Shown one piece after another: positions 28,808 to 35,727 of a stretch of DNA of 64,000 nucleotides. How positions within the stretch are numbered: position 1 is the first letter of the stretch; every line of letters starts with the position of its first letter. The notes under the pieces were generated by a model. The model made no database searches. It worked only from the letters and a program-made list of their open reading frames with translations, and was not told where the DNA came from. The stretch comes from Salinicola rhizosphaerae. Its GTDB lineage: Bacteria > Pseudomonadota > Gammaproteobacteria > Pseudomonadales > Halomonadaceae. Made by a program: the position numbers and the translations under genes. The stretch spans positions 177,281-241,280 of the forward strand of contig NZ_BMZI01000008.1 in the NCBI RefSeq assembly GCF_014652715.1. Direction: 5' to 3'.

Positions 28808-28832
28808 GGCCAGCGATGTTGCTGGCCTTTTT
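28808..28832 (+). terminator. Intrinsic terminator of speA
   Basis: Stem GGCCAGC / GCTGGCC with loop GATGTT followed by five T on the plus strand, 100 bp after the speA stop and beyond the 7-bp repeat array. Confidence 0.88.
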
Positions 28833-28880
28833 CGTGGCTTATGGCTGCTGACTATCACACTCCGACCCGGCGCAGTCGAC

Positions 28881-28905
28881 GCTCGAAGCTCGAAGCTCGA
28901 AGCTC
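28881..28905. repeat. 3.6 x 7-bp tandem repeat (GCTCGAA)
   Basis: Three full copies of GCTCGAA and a partial GCTC, ending 3 bp before the stop codon of the convergent FAH gene. It is the second 7-bp array within 200 bp, with a different unit. Confidence 0.85.
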
Positions 28906-28908
28906 AGA

Positions 28909-29574
28909 TCATCTCGTCCGCGTGCCGACATCCAGGCCCAGCGACAGCGACATGCCCAGTACCGCGTTGCGCGGTAGCGCGCCCACGCCAGCCGGCGTGC
29001 CGGTGAGCAAAATGTCTCCCGGCTCCAGGGTGAACGTCTTGCTGACGTCCTCGATCATGGCTGCCACGCTGAACAGCATGTCGCTGGTATCGCCGGTCTG
29101 CTGACGCTTGCCGTCGATGTCCAGATGAAAGTTGATCGACTGCCAGTCGACGTCTTCGCCTTCGACGTGAACGAAGCGAGAGATCGGGCAAGCGCCATCG
29201 AACCCTTTCGCCCGCTCCCAGGGGTAACCCTGCTTCTTCAGGTCGGACTGCACGTCACGCAACGTCAGATCCAGCGCCAGCCCGGCACCGACGATCCCCT
29301 GCGTCGCCTCTTCGGCGGTCACGTTGCTCATGCGTTTGCCGATCAGTAGCGCCAGCTCCGTCTCGAAATGCACCTCACCATGGTCGAACTGCGCAGCGAT
29401 CGGCTCTTCCAGCTCGACGGCAGCCGTCGAAGGCTTGATGAAAACGACCGGCGAATCGGGCACGGCGTTGTTCAGCTCTTTGGCATGATCGGCATAGTTA
29501 CGACCGACGCAGACGATCTTGCCCAGTGTGAACTCGGATTCGCTGCCATCGATGAAGCGCGGGGTAAACGGCAC
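28909..29574 (-). CDS. FAH-family hydrolase (YcgM-like)
   Basis: 221 aa. I start it at the GTG at 29574, 7 nt after AGGAG, giving a length close to E. coli YcgM (219 aa); the ATG far upstream (29790) would add 72 residues of no sense. Family blocks: GKIVCVGRNYADHAKELNNA, metal-binding HFETELALLIGK (H-x-E-x-E), LDLTLRDVQSDLKKQGYPWE and DILLTGTPAGVGAL. Enzymes of this type hydrolyse fumarylpyruvate or acylpyruvates, or decarboxylate oxaloacetate; the exact substrate is not clear. It is downstream of ectD, separated by that gene's terminator. Confidence 0.88.
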   Translation of the reverse strand: MPFTPRFIDGSESEFTLGKIVCVGRNYADHAKELNNAVPDSPVVFIKPSTAAVELEEPIAAQFDHGEVHFETELALLIGKRMSNVTAEEATQGIVGAGLALDLTLRDVQSDLKKQGYPWERAKGFDGACPISRFVHVEGEDVDWQSINFHLDIDGKRQQTGDTSDMLFSVAAMIEDVSKTFTLEPGDILLTGTPAGVGALPRNAVLGMSLSLGLDVGTRTR

Positions 29575-29622
29575 GATAACTCTCCTGATGAAGGAATGAA
29601 TGACGCTGAAATGAACCGACAT

Positions 29623-29645
29623 AAAAAAGCCGCCAGGGAGGCGAC
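29623..29645 (-). terminator. Intrinsic terminator of ectD
   Basis: On the minus strand GTCGCC-TCCCT-GGCGGC is followed by six T. It lies about 70 bp after the ectD stop. Confidence 0.75.
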
Positions 29646-29713
29646 TCTTCGAGTCTAGCCTCAATGGCGGCGCTTGGCACTGCTCGGGCGGCGGACAACC
29701 GCGAGATGGCGTG

Positions 29714-30661
29714 CTAGTGGGTGCCCTGAGTCGGCGTCCACACCTCATCTGGCTGATGCGCCAGGAACGACGGACGCGGGCGCTTGGCACCGAATGGCTG
29801 AACGCAGGCGTTGTCGCGACGGTTATAGACGAAGAAGGCGTTGCTTCTCGGGTCCGGCGACATATTCGCGTTGGAGCCGTGCAGCGCGTTGCAGTCGAAC
29901 ATCAGGAGGCCACCAGCCTGCCCGGTCGGCGCCTGAATGCCGTTGGCTTCGATCAGCTCGCGCAGCGCATCGTGACTTGGCACGCCCAGCTCCTGTTGCT
30001 TCAGCGACTGCTTGTGGTTGTCGTCCGGCGTCTCGCCCAGGCAATGGACGAAGACCTTGTGCGAGCCGGGAATCAACATCAGCGGCCCGTTGAACTCGTG
30101 GTTGTCGGTCAACACGATCGAGGCGCTCACCGCATTCATGCCGGGCATACCGTCTTCGGCGTGCCAGGTTTCGAAGTCCGAGTGCCAGTTGAAGCCTTTA
30201 CCGTGGAAACCGGGCTTGTAGTTGATGCGCGACTGATGAACGTAAACATCGCCGCCGACGATCTGACGCGCGCGTCCCGCCATGCGTTCATCTTTGGCAA
30301 GCTGCTCGAAACGTCGCGACAGAAAGTGAACCGCGAACAGCGAACGGATTTCGTGGCTGTGGGGCTCGGTGATGGAGAAATCGCGGTCACGGAAATCGTC
30401 GCGAGCCAGCAGGGCCGCCAGCTCGGCACGCAGAGCCGCCACTTCTTCCTGACTCAGGAAATTGGGTTCGAACAGGAAGCCATTGCGCTCGAACTGGTCG
30501 AGCTGGTCGCCGCTCAGCGGGCCGTTCAAGTGACGGCCCTTAACGACCTCTTCCTGACGCGGTCGCCAGAGGGCTTCCTGCGGCTGGCGCAAACGTGTCG
30601 GATAGCGATCCTGCTTCGTCCACGTGCTCTGTACGTTGGGGGATGCGGTCTGTACTGACAT
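29714..30661 (-). CDS. ectD: Ectoine hydroxylase
   Basis: 315 aa. Fe(II)/2-oxoglutarate dioxygenase that converts the osmolyte ectoine to 5-hydroxyectoine in the cytoplasm. The EctD signature FHGKGFNWHSDFETWHAEDG gives Fe ligands His160 and Asp162; His261 in FDCNALHGSNANMSPDP is the third, and RSNAFFVYNRRDN binds 2-oxoglutarate. The ribosome site GGAGGTGA is near perfect. ectABC are not in the window, so ectD is a detached gene, as in several Halomonadaceae. It marks the host as a salt-adapted bacterium. Confidence 0.97.
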   Translation of the reverse strand: MSVQTASPNVQSTWTKQDRYPTRLRQPQEALWRPRQEEVVKGRHLNGPLSGDQLDQFERNGFLFEPNFLSQEEVAALRAELAALLARDDFRDRDFSITEPHSHEIRSLFAVHFLSRRFEQLAKDERMAGRARQIVGGDVYVHQSRINYKPGFHGKGFNWHSDFETWHAEDGMPGMNAVSASIVLTDNHEFNGPLMLIPGSHKVFVHCLGETPDDNHKQSLKQQELGVPSHDALRELIEANGIQAPTGQAGGLLMFDCNALHGSNANMSPDPRSNAFFVYNRRDNACVQPFGAKRPRPSFLAHQPDEVWTPTQGTH

Positions 30662-31074
30662 CCAATCACCTCCAGGTTTGTGATCAGGGTTCAGATCCAG
30701 TCCTCGGCGTCACGCTGGCGAATATCGGTGACTCACTGCGTGCGCCTATTGGCGTTAGAAAAGGGTCAAAGGATCTCGTGATTACCTCGTTACCGGGTTC
30801 GGGAACTCCATCCTAGAAGAGGGCCTCGAAATTGCAACCATTCGCATTCAAGCGATCTCGGGCCCGCCTTCTTCGGGACGTGCCCACCGTGTCAGCCCAG
30901 ACACGGCGCCGCCTTAACCCAAGTCAATACGCCTCTGAGGCATAAGTCGTGGATAGGTCGGTAACGACGAACAGAGTGTATCCAGGCGGTCATCGATCGT
31001 TCATACGTCGCGCGTATTCTCCGTGCAGCGACGACGGGCCACAGCGCCCGAGCACTCTCGAAAAGGAGAACGGG
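30662..31074. other. Divergent intergenic region upstream of ectD
   Basis: 413 bp between ectD (minus) and the small zinc-ribbon gene (plus). It should hold both promoters. Apart from the strong ectD ribosome site at its left edge I find no clear box, repeat or small gene. Confidence 0.4.
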
Positions 31075-31260
31075 ATGATTCGCGTCACACTGGATTTCAA
31101 CTGCGCTGTCTGCGGCCACGATCAGTTCAACTTGCCGGTCAAGCGCGAGGACGGGCAACAGATACGCTGCGCCAACTGCACCGCTTACAAATGCCACACG
31201 CTCGACCTGGAGAGAGCGCTGGTCGCCATGCGCAGAGAACCACCGCGCACCGCCGCATGA
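31075..31260 (+). CDS. Small zinc-ribbon-like protein
   Basis: 61 aa from the ATG at 31075, 6 nt after AAAGGAG. Two Cys pairs, CAVC near residue 10 and CANC near residue 34, form a probable zinc ribbon (CxxC-x20-CxxC), with another Cys in KCHTLDL. No catalytic domain. Such proteins bind zinc and often nucleic acid or a partner protein. Not a family I can name. Alone in its region. Confidence 0.65.
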   Translation: MIRVTLDFNCAVCGHDQFNLPVKREDGQQIRCANCTAYKCHTLDLERALVAMRREPPRTAA

Positions 31261-31394
31261 AAGGGCGCGCGCTGGGTGGCGGTAAGCACTTCCCGAGTGA
31301 TGGGCACCGTCAAGACAATGAATCCAGGTTCATCAGGCTATCTGGGTCGTTTCGAGAGAACTGCCACGCCATCAGCCACCGATTCGCTCACGCT

Positions 31395-31700
31395 CTACGC
31401 CTGATTGGCTTCGCCGCGCTTGCCTCTCTCTTCGCGAGCCGCCGGCGATGACGGCCGGGCTGCGCGAGTCTTCCAGCGCGACGGTTTGCCCCACTCCTGA
31501 TAAGGAAGCATCGGGCGCACCGTCTGATCTTCGTAAAAGGAGCGAAACGGTTCCGGCAACAGCGGTGGCGCCGCTTTGGGTACATCGCCGAACTCGCAGC
31601 GGAAGTCGGCACAGCTCTCGGCCTCAATGCCATCGGCCACTGCCGTACCCAGACAGCAGACCAGGCACAGACTGGTCAGGACCACCTTACAAGGTGACAT
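31395..31700 (-). CDS. Small exported protein of unknown function
   Basis: 101 aa from the ATG at 31700, weakly preceded by GGGGGAA. A signal peptide (VVLTSLCLVCCLGTAVADG) is followed by ESCADFRCEFGDVP, proline-rich PPLLPEPFRSFYEDQ, and a basic, low-complexity tail. Two Cys in the mature part could form a disulfide. The leader sequence is convincing; the tail may be read by chance. No family recognised. Confidence 0.5.
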   Translation of the reverse strand: MSPCKVVLTSLCLVCCLGTAVADGIEAESCADFRCEFGDVPKAAPPLLPEPFRSFYEDQTVRPMLPYQEWGKPSRWKTRAARPSSPAAREERGKRGEANQA

Positions 31701-32265
31701 GGCAGCGTTCCCCCGCAGAGATTGGCAGCGCAATGAGTGACGGCGCTAGACACCGATAAGCTGCCCACTCGAAGTGTAAAGCCGGAAACCGGCGCCCGCC
31801 GTCTGAAAAGCGTCATACCGAAGGGGTGATGAAAGGCGGCACAGGGCTGGCGGATCTGCCCGTGTTGGGAGGGCGCCGAAAAGCCTTGCCGAGATCACGC
31901 AGTGGGCCCGCTAGCCCCCTCGTTACCGGTTTCTCCGCGCCCGAGTCCACGCCTACCGGTCAGGACACTCTGACCAGCGACACCCGGACCAGCGACACCT
32001 CCGACCAGCGAGCTCCCACCATTCGACAGGTCGTTTTCCGCTGAAGGCAGACACAAGCCTGTCATTGGCCAAGAAATTTCGCTCAAGCTAAGGGCAACGC
32101 TGTCGATAACCCATGTTACGAAATGTGTTTGACGTAAACGTTTCGCTTCATTCGTTTCTTGGCGCCCCTGCGCTCGCTTCGACCCGGCGTGAGAAGTCGC
32201 CTCATCAGGCTACCTCTCATGATCGGGTCGTTTTTTCTGCACTCGTTATTCTGTTGTCGAGACAC
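31701..32265. other. Host intergenic region before the prophage
   Basis: About 560 bp with no gene I can defend. At 31972-32017 there are three near-direct copies of GACCAGCGACACC (15-16-bp unit, third copy diverged). The two short frames across it (31826-32044 plus, 31895-32086 minus) have neither ribosome sites nor sensible composition. Confidence 0.45.
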
Positions 32266-32290
32266 AAAAAAACCGCCGTTGATGGGCGGT
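32266..32290 (-). terminator. Terminator of the disrupted tRNA-Thr gene
   Basis: On the minus strand ACCGCC-(loop)-GGCGGT is followed by seven T. It lies about 45 bp beyond the CCA end of the tRNA fragment, where the original tRNA transcript would have ended. Confidence 0.75.
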
Positions 32291-32332
32291 CTTTAATCGT
32301 CACAATTAACTGATACAAAAACGATTATTGCC

Positions 32333-32380
32333 TGGTGCCGGTGAGAGGATTCGAACCTCCGACCTACGCATTACGAATGC
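32333..32380 (-). other. 3' fragment of tRNA-Thr(CGU): prophage attachment site
   Basis: Read on the minus strand the fragment runs from GCATTCGTAATGCGT (anticodon arm, CGU) through the T arm GGAGGTTCGAATCCTC to the acceptor end TCACCGGCACCA. The half upstream of the anticodon stem is missing: the sequence before GCATTCG does not match a D arm or 5' acceptor strand. This is what an integrase using the 3' part of a tRNA gene leaves at the end away from the integrase. The intact tRNA should be rebuilt at the other prophage end, past position 64000. Not a functional tRNA. Confidence 0.82.
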
Positions 32381-32518
32381 AAAAGTTAAGTCCCGCACCA
32401 CGCCGAACACAGCCAATAAATTGATTAAATTCGGGACGTTATCGCCAAACTGACAAGTCATCGGTGGTCACTTTTTGGCACACCGCCTGTACCACTACTG
32501 CACCAGAGAAATGCTCCC

Positions 32519-33151
32519 CTATTCTACCTCTGGTGGCCGCTCATTAGAGGGCGTACTGACATCTAGACTATCTATTAGAAATCTAGACAGTCGCTGCTTA
32601 GCGCCATCCCGTTCTGACGGTGGTGTGAACGCGAAGAGGATAGCCGCGAGCAAGATGGCTGTGATGACACCTGCGAAGACACCGGAGAAACCATTTCCGA
32701 TCCACTTCAAGACCGAAATGGGCTTCGTATCGAGGCTCGTTTGCCGAACCTTGTTTACAAAATCCCGCCGCTCAGAGGTCTTAGCCTTTTTGATGTCACT
32801 CTGGTGACTTTTCTTGAGCTTAGCTATCTCGGCGTCTCGATCATGCACCTTACGTTGAAGACTCTCGATCTCACGCACATGATCCTCAGCTAGCCTTCTC
32901 TCTAGCTCTGCTGCAAAGCCGTCGAGTGCACGATGCGCTCGCTCCCGATACTGCTCTTGCTCGCCTGGTGTAGATAGCAGATTGTCGTGGAAGGTTTGCA
33001 GAACTGAAGAGATTTCATCTTGACTAAGCCCCTGGCCTCGCTTATTGCAAGCAAGTTCATATTTAGCAGACTTATAAAGTGCGTATGCAACCAAATGCAC
33101 AACGTTCTCTTTATCCTCAACTATCTCTTCGAAAACCCATCTTTTTTCCAC
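32519..33151 (-). CDS. Prophage cargo: coiled-coil protein with C-terminal membrane helix
   Basis: 210 aa from a GTG at 33151; no ATG fits. Residues 1-60 form a helical domain with VVHLVAYALYKSAKYELACN, residues about 75-125 a charged coiled coil (ELERRLAEDHVREIESLQRK and on), and residues 154-175 a membrane helix (GVFAGVITAILLAAILFAF) followed by a short tail. So it is probably tail-anchored with the coiled coil in the cytoplasm. Its base composition is poorer in GC than the phage structural genes. It sits between att and Q, the slot that carries the toxin gene in phiCTX. Not recognised; a role in superinfection exclusion or defence is only inference. Confidence 0.65.
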   Translation of the reverse strand: MEKRWVFEEIVEDKENVVHLVAYALYKSAKYELACNKRGQGLSQDEISSVLQTFHDNLLSTPGEQEQYRERAHRALDGFAAELERRLAEDHVREIESLQRKVHDRDAEIAKLKKSHQSDIKKAKTSERRDFVNKVRQTSLDTKPISVLKWIGNGFSGVFAGVITAILLAAILFAFTPPSERDGAKQRLSRFLIDSLDVSTPSNERPPEVE

Positions 33152-33166
33152 AGCGCACCCGACACG

Positions 33167-33194
33167 AAAAAGCCCCCCGCTTGCGCAGGGGGCT
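33167..33194 (-). terminator. Intrinsic terminator after the 66-aa gene
   Basis: On the minus strand AGCCCCC-(TGCGCAAGC)-GGGGGCT is followed by a T-run. It is 18 bp after the stop of the 66-aa gene and only 16 bp before the GTG of the downstream 210-aa gene. Confidence 0.85.
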
Positions 33195-33211
33195 TGAGAA
33201 ATTTGACTTTA

Positions 33212-33412
33212 TTAAGCTGTTGCAGCTCTGAGCGCCCTGGAGAAGGCCTCCTTCGCTTGGGCGTGATACTTCGAGCTTGCGGTTTTGGTCGTCCGTGAGG
33301 TGTTCTTCGCTGCAGCTGCAGTCGACATTTTATATGCGCCAACCACTTCGTCGAGTACAGCTCGGCGTTGCGTTGCAGACATCTCCTTCGCGGTCTTCCT
33401 GGATTGAGCCAT
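33212..33412 (-). CDS. Small basic alanine-rich protein
   Basis: 66 aa with a very strong ribosome site (AAGGAGGAGAGC before the ATG) and its own terminator, so it is likely well expressed. Composition is rich in Ala, Lys, Arg, Ser and Thr (KTAKEMSATQRRAVLDEVVG, then SRTTKTASSKYHAQAKEAFS), helical, with no Cys or hydrophobic core. It could bind nucleic acid. A TATACT box lies at 33436-33441 on the minus strand. Family not recognised. Confidence 0.6.
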   Translation of the reverse strand: MAQSRKTAKEMSATQRRAVLDEVVGAYKMSTAAAAKNTSRTTKTASSKYHAQAKEAFSRALRAATA

Positions 33413-33681
33413 GCTCTCCTCCTTAGATCTCGCGCGTACAGTATACGAATTTTTCGTTACCGCAACCTTTGGGCTAATTACTTTAGGCTATACGGGCAAG
33501 ATTTGCATAGATTCGCATAAAAAGACCATCTCTACTAATCCCCATCGTCCCCAGTGCTGGCGCGGCTTCCGCTCTCTTGCAGAGGTGCATAATTTTCGAC
33601 CCATTTAGCGCGCGGGCGGGGCGGGGTGCTGATCGCGCGGCTCGGGGGAAAACCAGTCACGGCTGAGCGACAGCCGAACGA
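33413..33681. other. Prophage intergenic region, possible cos site at 33614-33631
   Basis: No convincing gene. The G-rich tract GGGCGGGGCGGGGTGCTG at 33614-33631 resembles the GGCGAGGCGGGGAAAGCAC cohesive end of P2 in composition and in position (upstream of the Q side), so it is a candidate packaging site. The match is loose. A 65-codon plus-strand frame at 33411-33608 lacks a ribosome site. Confidence 0.3.
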
Positions 33682-33709
33682 AAGCGGCCGCCCGAGAGGG
33701 AGGCCGCTT
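33682..33709 (-). terminator. Hairpin after the DNA methylase gene
   Basis: Stem AAGCGGCC / GGCCGCTT with a 12-nt loop, 18 bp after the methylase stop; on the minus strand it is followed by TCGTT, a weak T-tract. Confidence 0.6.
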
Positions 33710-33726
33710 GTGGTTGGATCTTTTGG

Positions 33727-34488
33727 TCAGCGGTTAGAGATGATCAGCTCACCACGTGCTTCCGTCGTCTGGCGACCTACGCTGTAGCGAAGCTGTGTCG
33801 TGTGGATATTCAGCCCATCGAACGCGGCTCGCATCTCTGGGATGTCGTTCACGCTGATGACTACCTGCCCTTTCGATCGCTTCGCGAACTCGGCCATGTG
33901 GTCATACTGCTCGAGACCGAAGTCGCGGCCGTAGCCAGCGGTTCCCCAGTACGGCGGATCCAGATAGAACAACGTCTGATCGCGATCGTACCGGCGTAGG
34001 CACTCCGACCAGTCCAGGTGCTCGATCCAGGTGCGAGCGAGACGAAGATGGGCATCGCTAAGCTCTTCCTCGATTCGCAGGAGATTGAAGCCTGGGGGTG
34101 CACTGACCTTAGCCCCAAAGGTCTGCCCGGAAACCTTTCCACCGAACGCCAGCTTCTGCAGGTAGAAGAATCGCGCGGCGCGCTGAATGTCGGTCAGATG
34201 CGCGGGATCGATCTCGCGCTGGGTGAGGTACTCCTCGCGGCTGACCAGCGCCCAGCGGAATTGCCGGACGAGCTCCTCCAGGTGGTGTTTGACGATCCGG
34301 TAGAGGTTGACCAGTTCGCCATGGGCGTCGTTGATCACCTCGACCGGGCTCGGCTCCTTCATGAAGTAGAGAGCGGCGCCGCCACAGAATGGCTCGACGT
34401 AGGTGTGGTGGGGCTGGAACAGCGGCAAGATCTGTTTCGCGAGACGACGCTTGCCGCCCATCCGCGGGAGAATCGGTTTCTGTGCCAT
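33727..34488 (-). CDS. DNA adenine methylase, D12 class
   Basis: 253 aa. N6-adenine methyltransferase of the Dam/M.DpnII type. Target-recognition and catalysis motifs: RMGGKRRLAKQILPLFQPHH at the N-terminus, AdoMet-binding YVEPFCGGAALYFMKEPSP (motif I), VINDAHGELVNLYRIVK, and catalytic FYLDPPYWGT (DPPY, motif IV) near residue 172. No restriction partner is nearby, so it is an orphan; phages use such enzymes to escape host restriction or alter host methylation. A consensus LexA box overlaps its promoter region 9 bp before the ATG. It lies downstream of Q on the same strand with a 123-bp gap. Confidence 0.9.
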   Translation of the reverse strand: MAQKPILPRMGGKRRLAKQILPLFQPHHTYVEPFCGGAALYFMKEPSPVEVINDAHGELVNLYRIVKHHLEELVRQFRWALVSREEYLTQREIDPAHLTDIQRAARFFYLQKLAFGGKVSGQTFGAKVSAPPGFNLLRIEEELSDAHLRLARTWIEHLDWSECLRRYDRDQTLFYLDPPYWGTAGYGRDFGLEQYDHMAEFAKRSKGQVVISVNDIPEMRAAFDGLNIHTTQLRYSVGRQTTEARGELIISNR

Positions 34489-34496
34489 CCTGATAC

Positions 34497-34512
34497 CTGT
34501 CTATTTATACAG
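34497..34512. promoter_or_regulatory. LexA box upstream of the DNA methylase
   Basis: CTGT-CTATTTAT-ACAG, an exact CTGT-N8-ACAG with AT-rich centre, ending 9 bp upstream of the methylase ATG. The position would allow LexA to block its transcription and couple it to DNA damage. Confidence 0.7.
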
Positions 34513-34611
34513 CTTTTCGTTAAGATCCGGCTGTCGCTGTGAGGTCCGAGGGAGTGACAGGAATCAGGAAGATTCAGGCGACGCGCCCGGTGGCCGCCGG
34601 GCGCTCAATCT

Positions 34612-35727
34612 TCAATTGATCGAGGTAGAAGGCTCCTGGGGTGTCGGTGTTTCCAGCGAATACGGCCGGAACCTCACCACTTCTTCCCCTACCCGCTCGT
34701 TGATCTCGAGCATGATCTGCTGCAGCGGTTCGAGTTCGTTGGCCACATAGACACGTGCCGCCTTCTCCGAATCACCGAACCCACCCGTGTTGTTCGGGAT
34801 GATGCCCATGAGCTGCGGCGGGATCCGATGACCGGCGAGCTGGTCGTCGCGGGTGATGTTCTTGATGTGCCAGAACTCGTCCTTCGCCGCGACCTCCGAG
34901 ACCGGAATGATCTGAACGCCATCCTTCTTGCCGTGCGGCGAGTACATGAACAGATTCTTGAAGTTGCCGACGCCCTTCGACTCCTTGAGCGCGGTGCGCA
35001 TCGCATCGATATCTTTTTTGTCGTGAGCGGGGTCGCTCACGTACATGATGAACCCAGCGTGCGAGCCATTGAGGTAGTAGCGCCGGCGGAACAGCGTCGC
35101 GCTCTCGTTGAGCCAGGCCGATTGGAGCGAGCCCAAGTAGTCGGGCAGCCCGTAGACCTCCTGGTCGATATCGGGCTCGAGCAGGTGGATCGTTCGGCCA
35201 GCGGGCAGCTCGGTCTTGTTGACCCAGTCCGGCACCCAGAAATAGCGATCGGTCTGCGCGCCGCGGCGCATGTATTTGGCTGGCCGACGTTGGAGGTCGA
35301 GCAGTCGCCCCAAGCGCCCGCGGATCTCTTCCAGGTAGCAGTTACCGAACACCAGGTAATCGAGCGCCAGCGCGCTGAACGTCTGGCGATTGAGCAGCGG
35401 GTGCGGGATGAAGGTGCGCAGGAGGATGTTGCGCTTCACCTGCAGCGCGCTCCCGTGGTGCGCCGTTGCCCGGTAGCTCTTCGCCAGCACGTCGAATGGG
35501 ACCGGCGGCTCGTACCACTCGTTCGGCGACAGATAGACGCCTTCATAGAAAACGTCGCGCAGGCTGGTCACTGGCTCGGCATCGCCAAACGAGAACGCCT
35601 CGACGCTAGCCGACTCATGAGGCTTGGCCTCGCGCGCGGTCTCAGGCGTGTTGGCCTCTCGCGTCGTTTCGGACGCATTGGAGAGTATCGCGGGAACGCG
35701 CATTCGCGGCTTGGCGGTCGGGGTCAT
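34612..35727 (-). CDS. Q: Phage portal protein (P2 gpQ-like)
   Basis: 371 aa. Dodecameric portal at the capsid vertex, the DNA entry gate. N-terminal tail is polar and repetitive; the conserved part begins LSPNEWYEPPVPFDVLAKSY and includes NILLRTFIPHPLLNRQTFSA, DYLVFGNCYLEEI, and GYGLPDYLGSLQSAWLNESA-like VYGLPDYLGSLQSAWLNESA, then RRRYYLNGSHAGFIMYVSDP. Transcribed leftward with P (4-nt overlap), the normal P2 arrangement. Confidence 0.93.
   Translation of the reverse strand: MTPTAKPRMRVPAILSNASETTREANTPETAREAKPHESASVEAFSFGDAEPVTSLRDVFYEGVYLSPNEWYEPPVPFDVLAKSYRATAHHGSALQVKRNILLRTFIPHPLLNRQTFSALALDYLVFGNCYLEEIRGRLGRLLDLQRRPAKYMRRGAQTDRYFWVPDWVNKTELPAGRTIHLLEPDIDQEVYGLPDYLGSLQSAWLNESATLFRRRYYLNGSHAGFIMYVSDPAHDKKDIDAMRTALKESKGVGNFKNLFMYSPHGKKDGVQIIPVSEVAAKDEFWHIKNITRDDQLAGHRIPPQLMGIIPNNTGGFGDSEKAARVYVANELEPLQQIMLEINERVGEEVVRFRPYSLETPTPQEPSTSIN

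Noticed and set aside
30892-31197. Minus-strand 101-codon frame beside ectD
   Set aside because: No ribosome site and it overlaps the better supported zinc-ribbon gene on the other strand.
31826-32086. Two short frames over the 15-bp repeats upstream of the prophage
   Set aside because: No start signals; apparent Gly-Val-Ala repeats come only from the DNA repeat.
32333-32380. Functional tRNA-Thr gene
   Set aside because: Only the anticodon arm and 3' half are present; no D arm or 5' acceptor strand precedes it.
33411-33608. Possible 65-aa plus-strand gene with a hydrophobic start
   Set aside because: No ribosome site, overlaps the promoter and start of the well-signalled 66-aa minus-strand gene.
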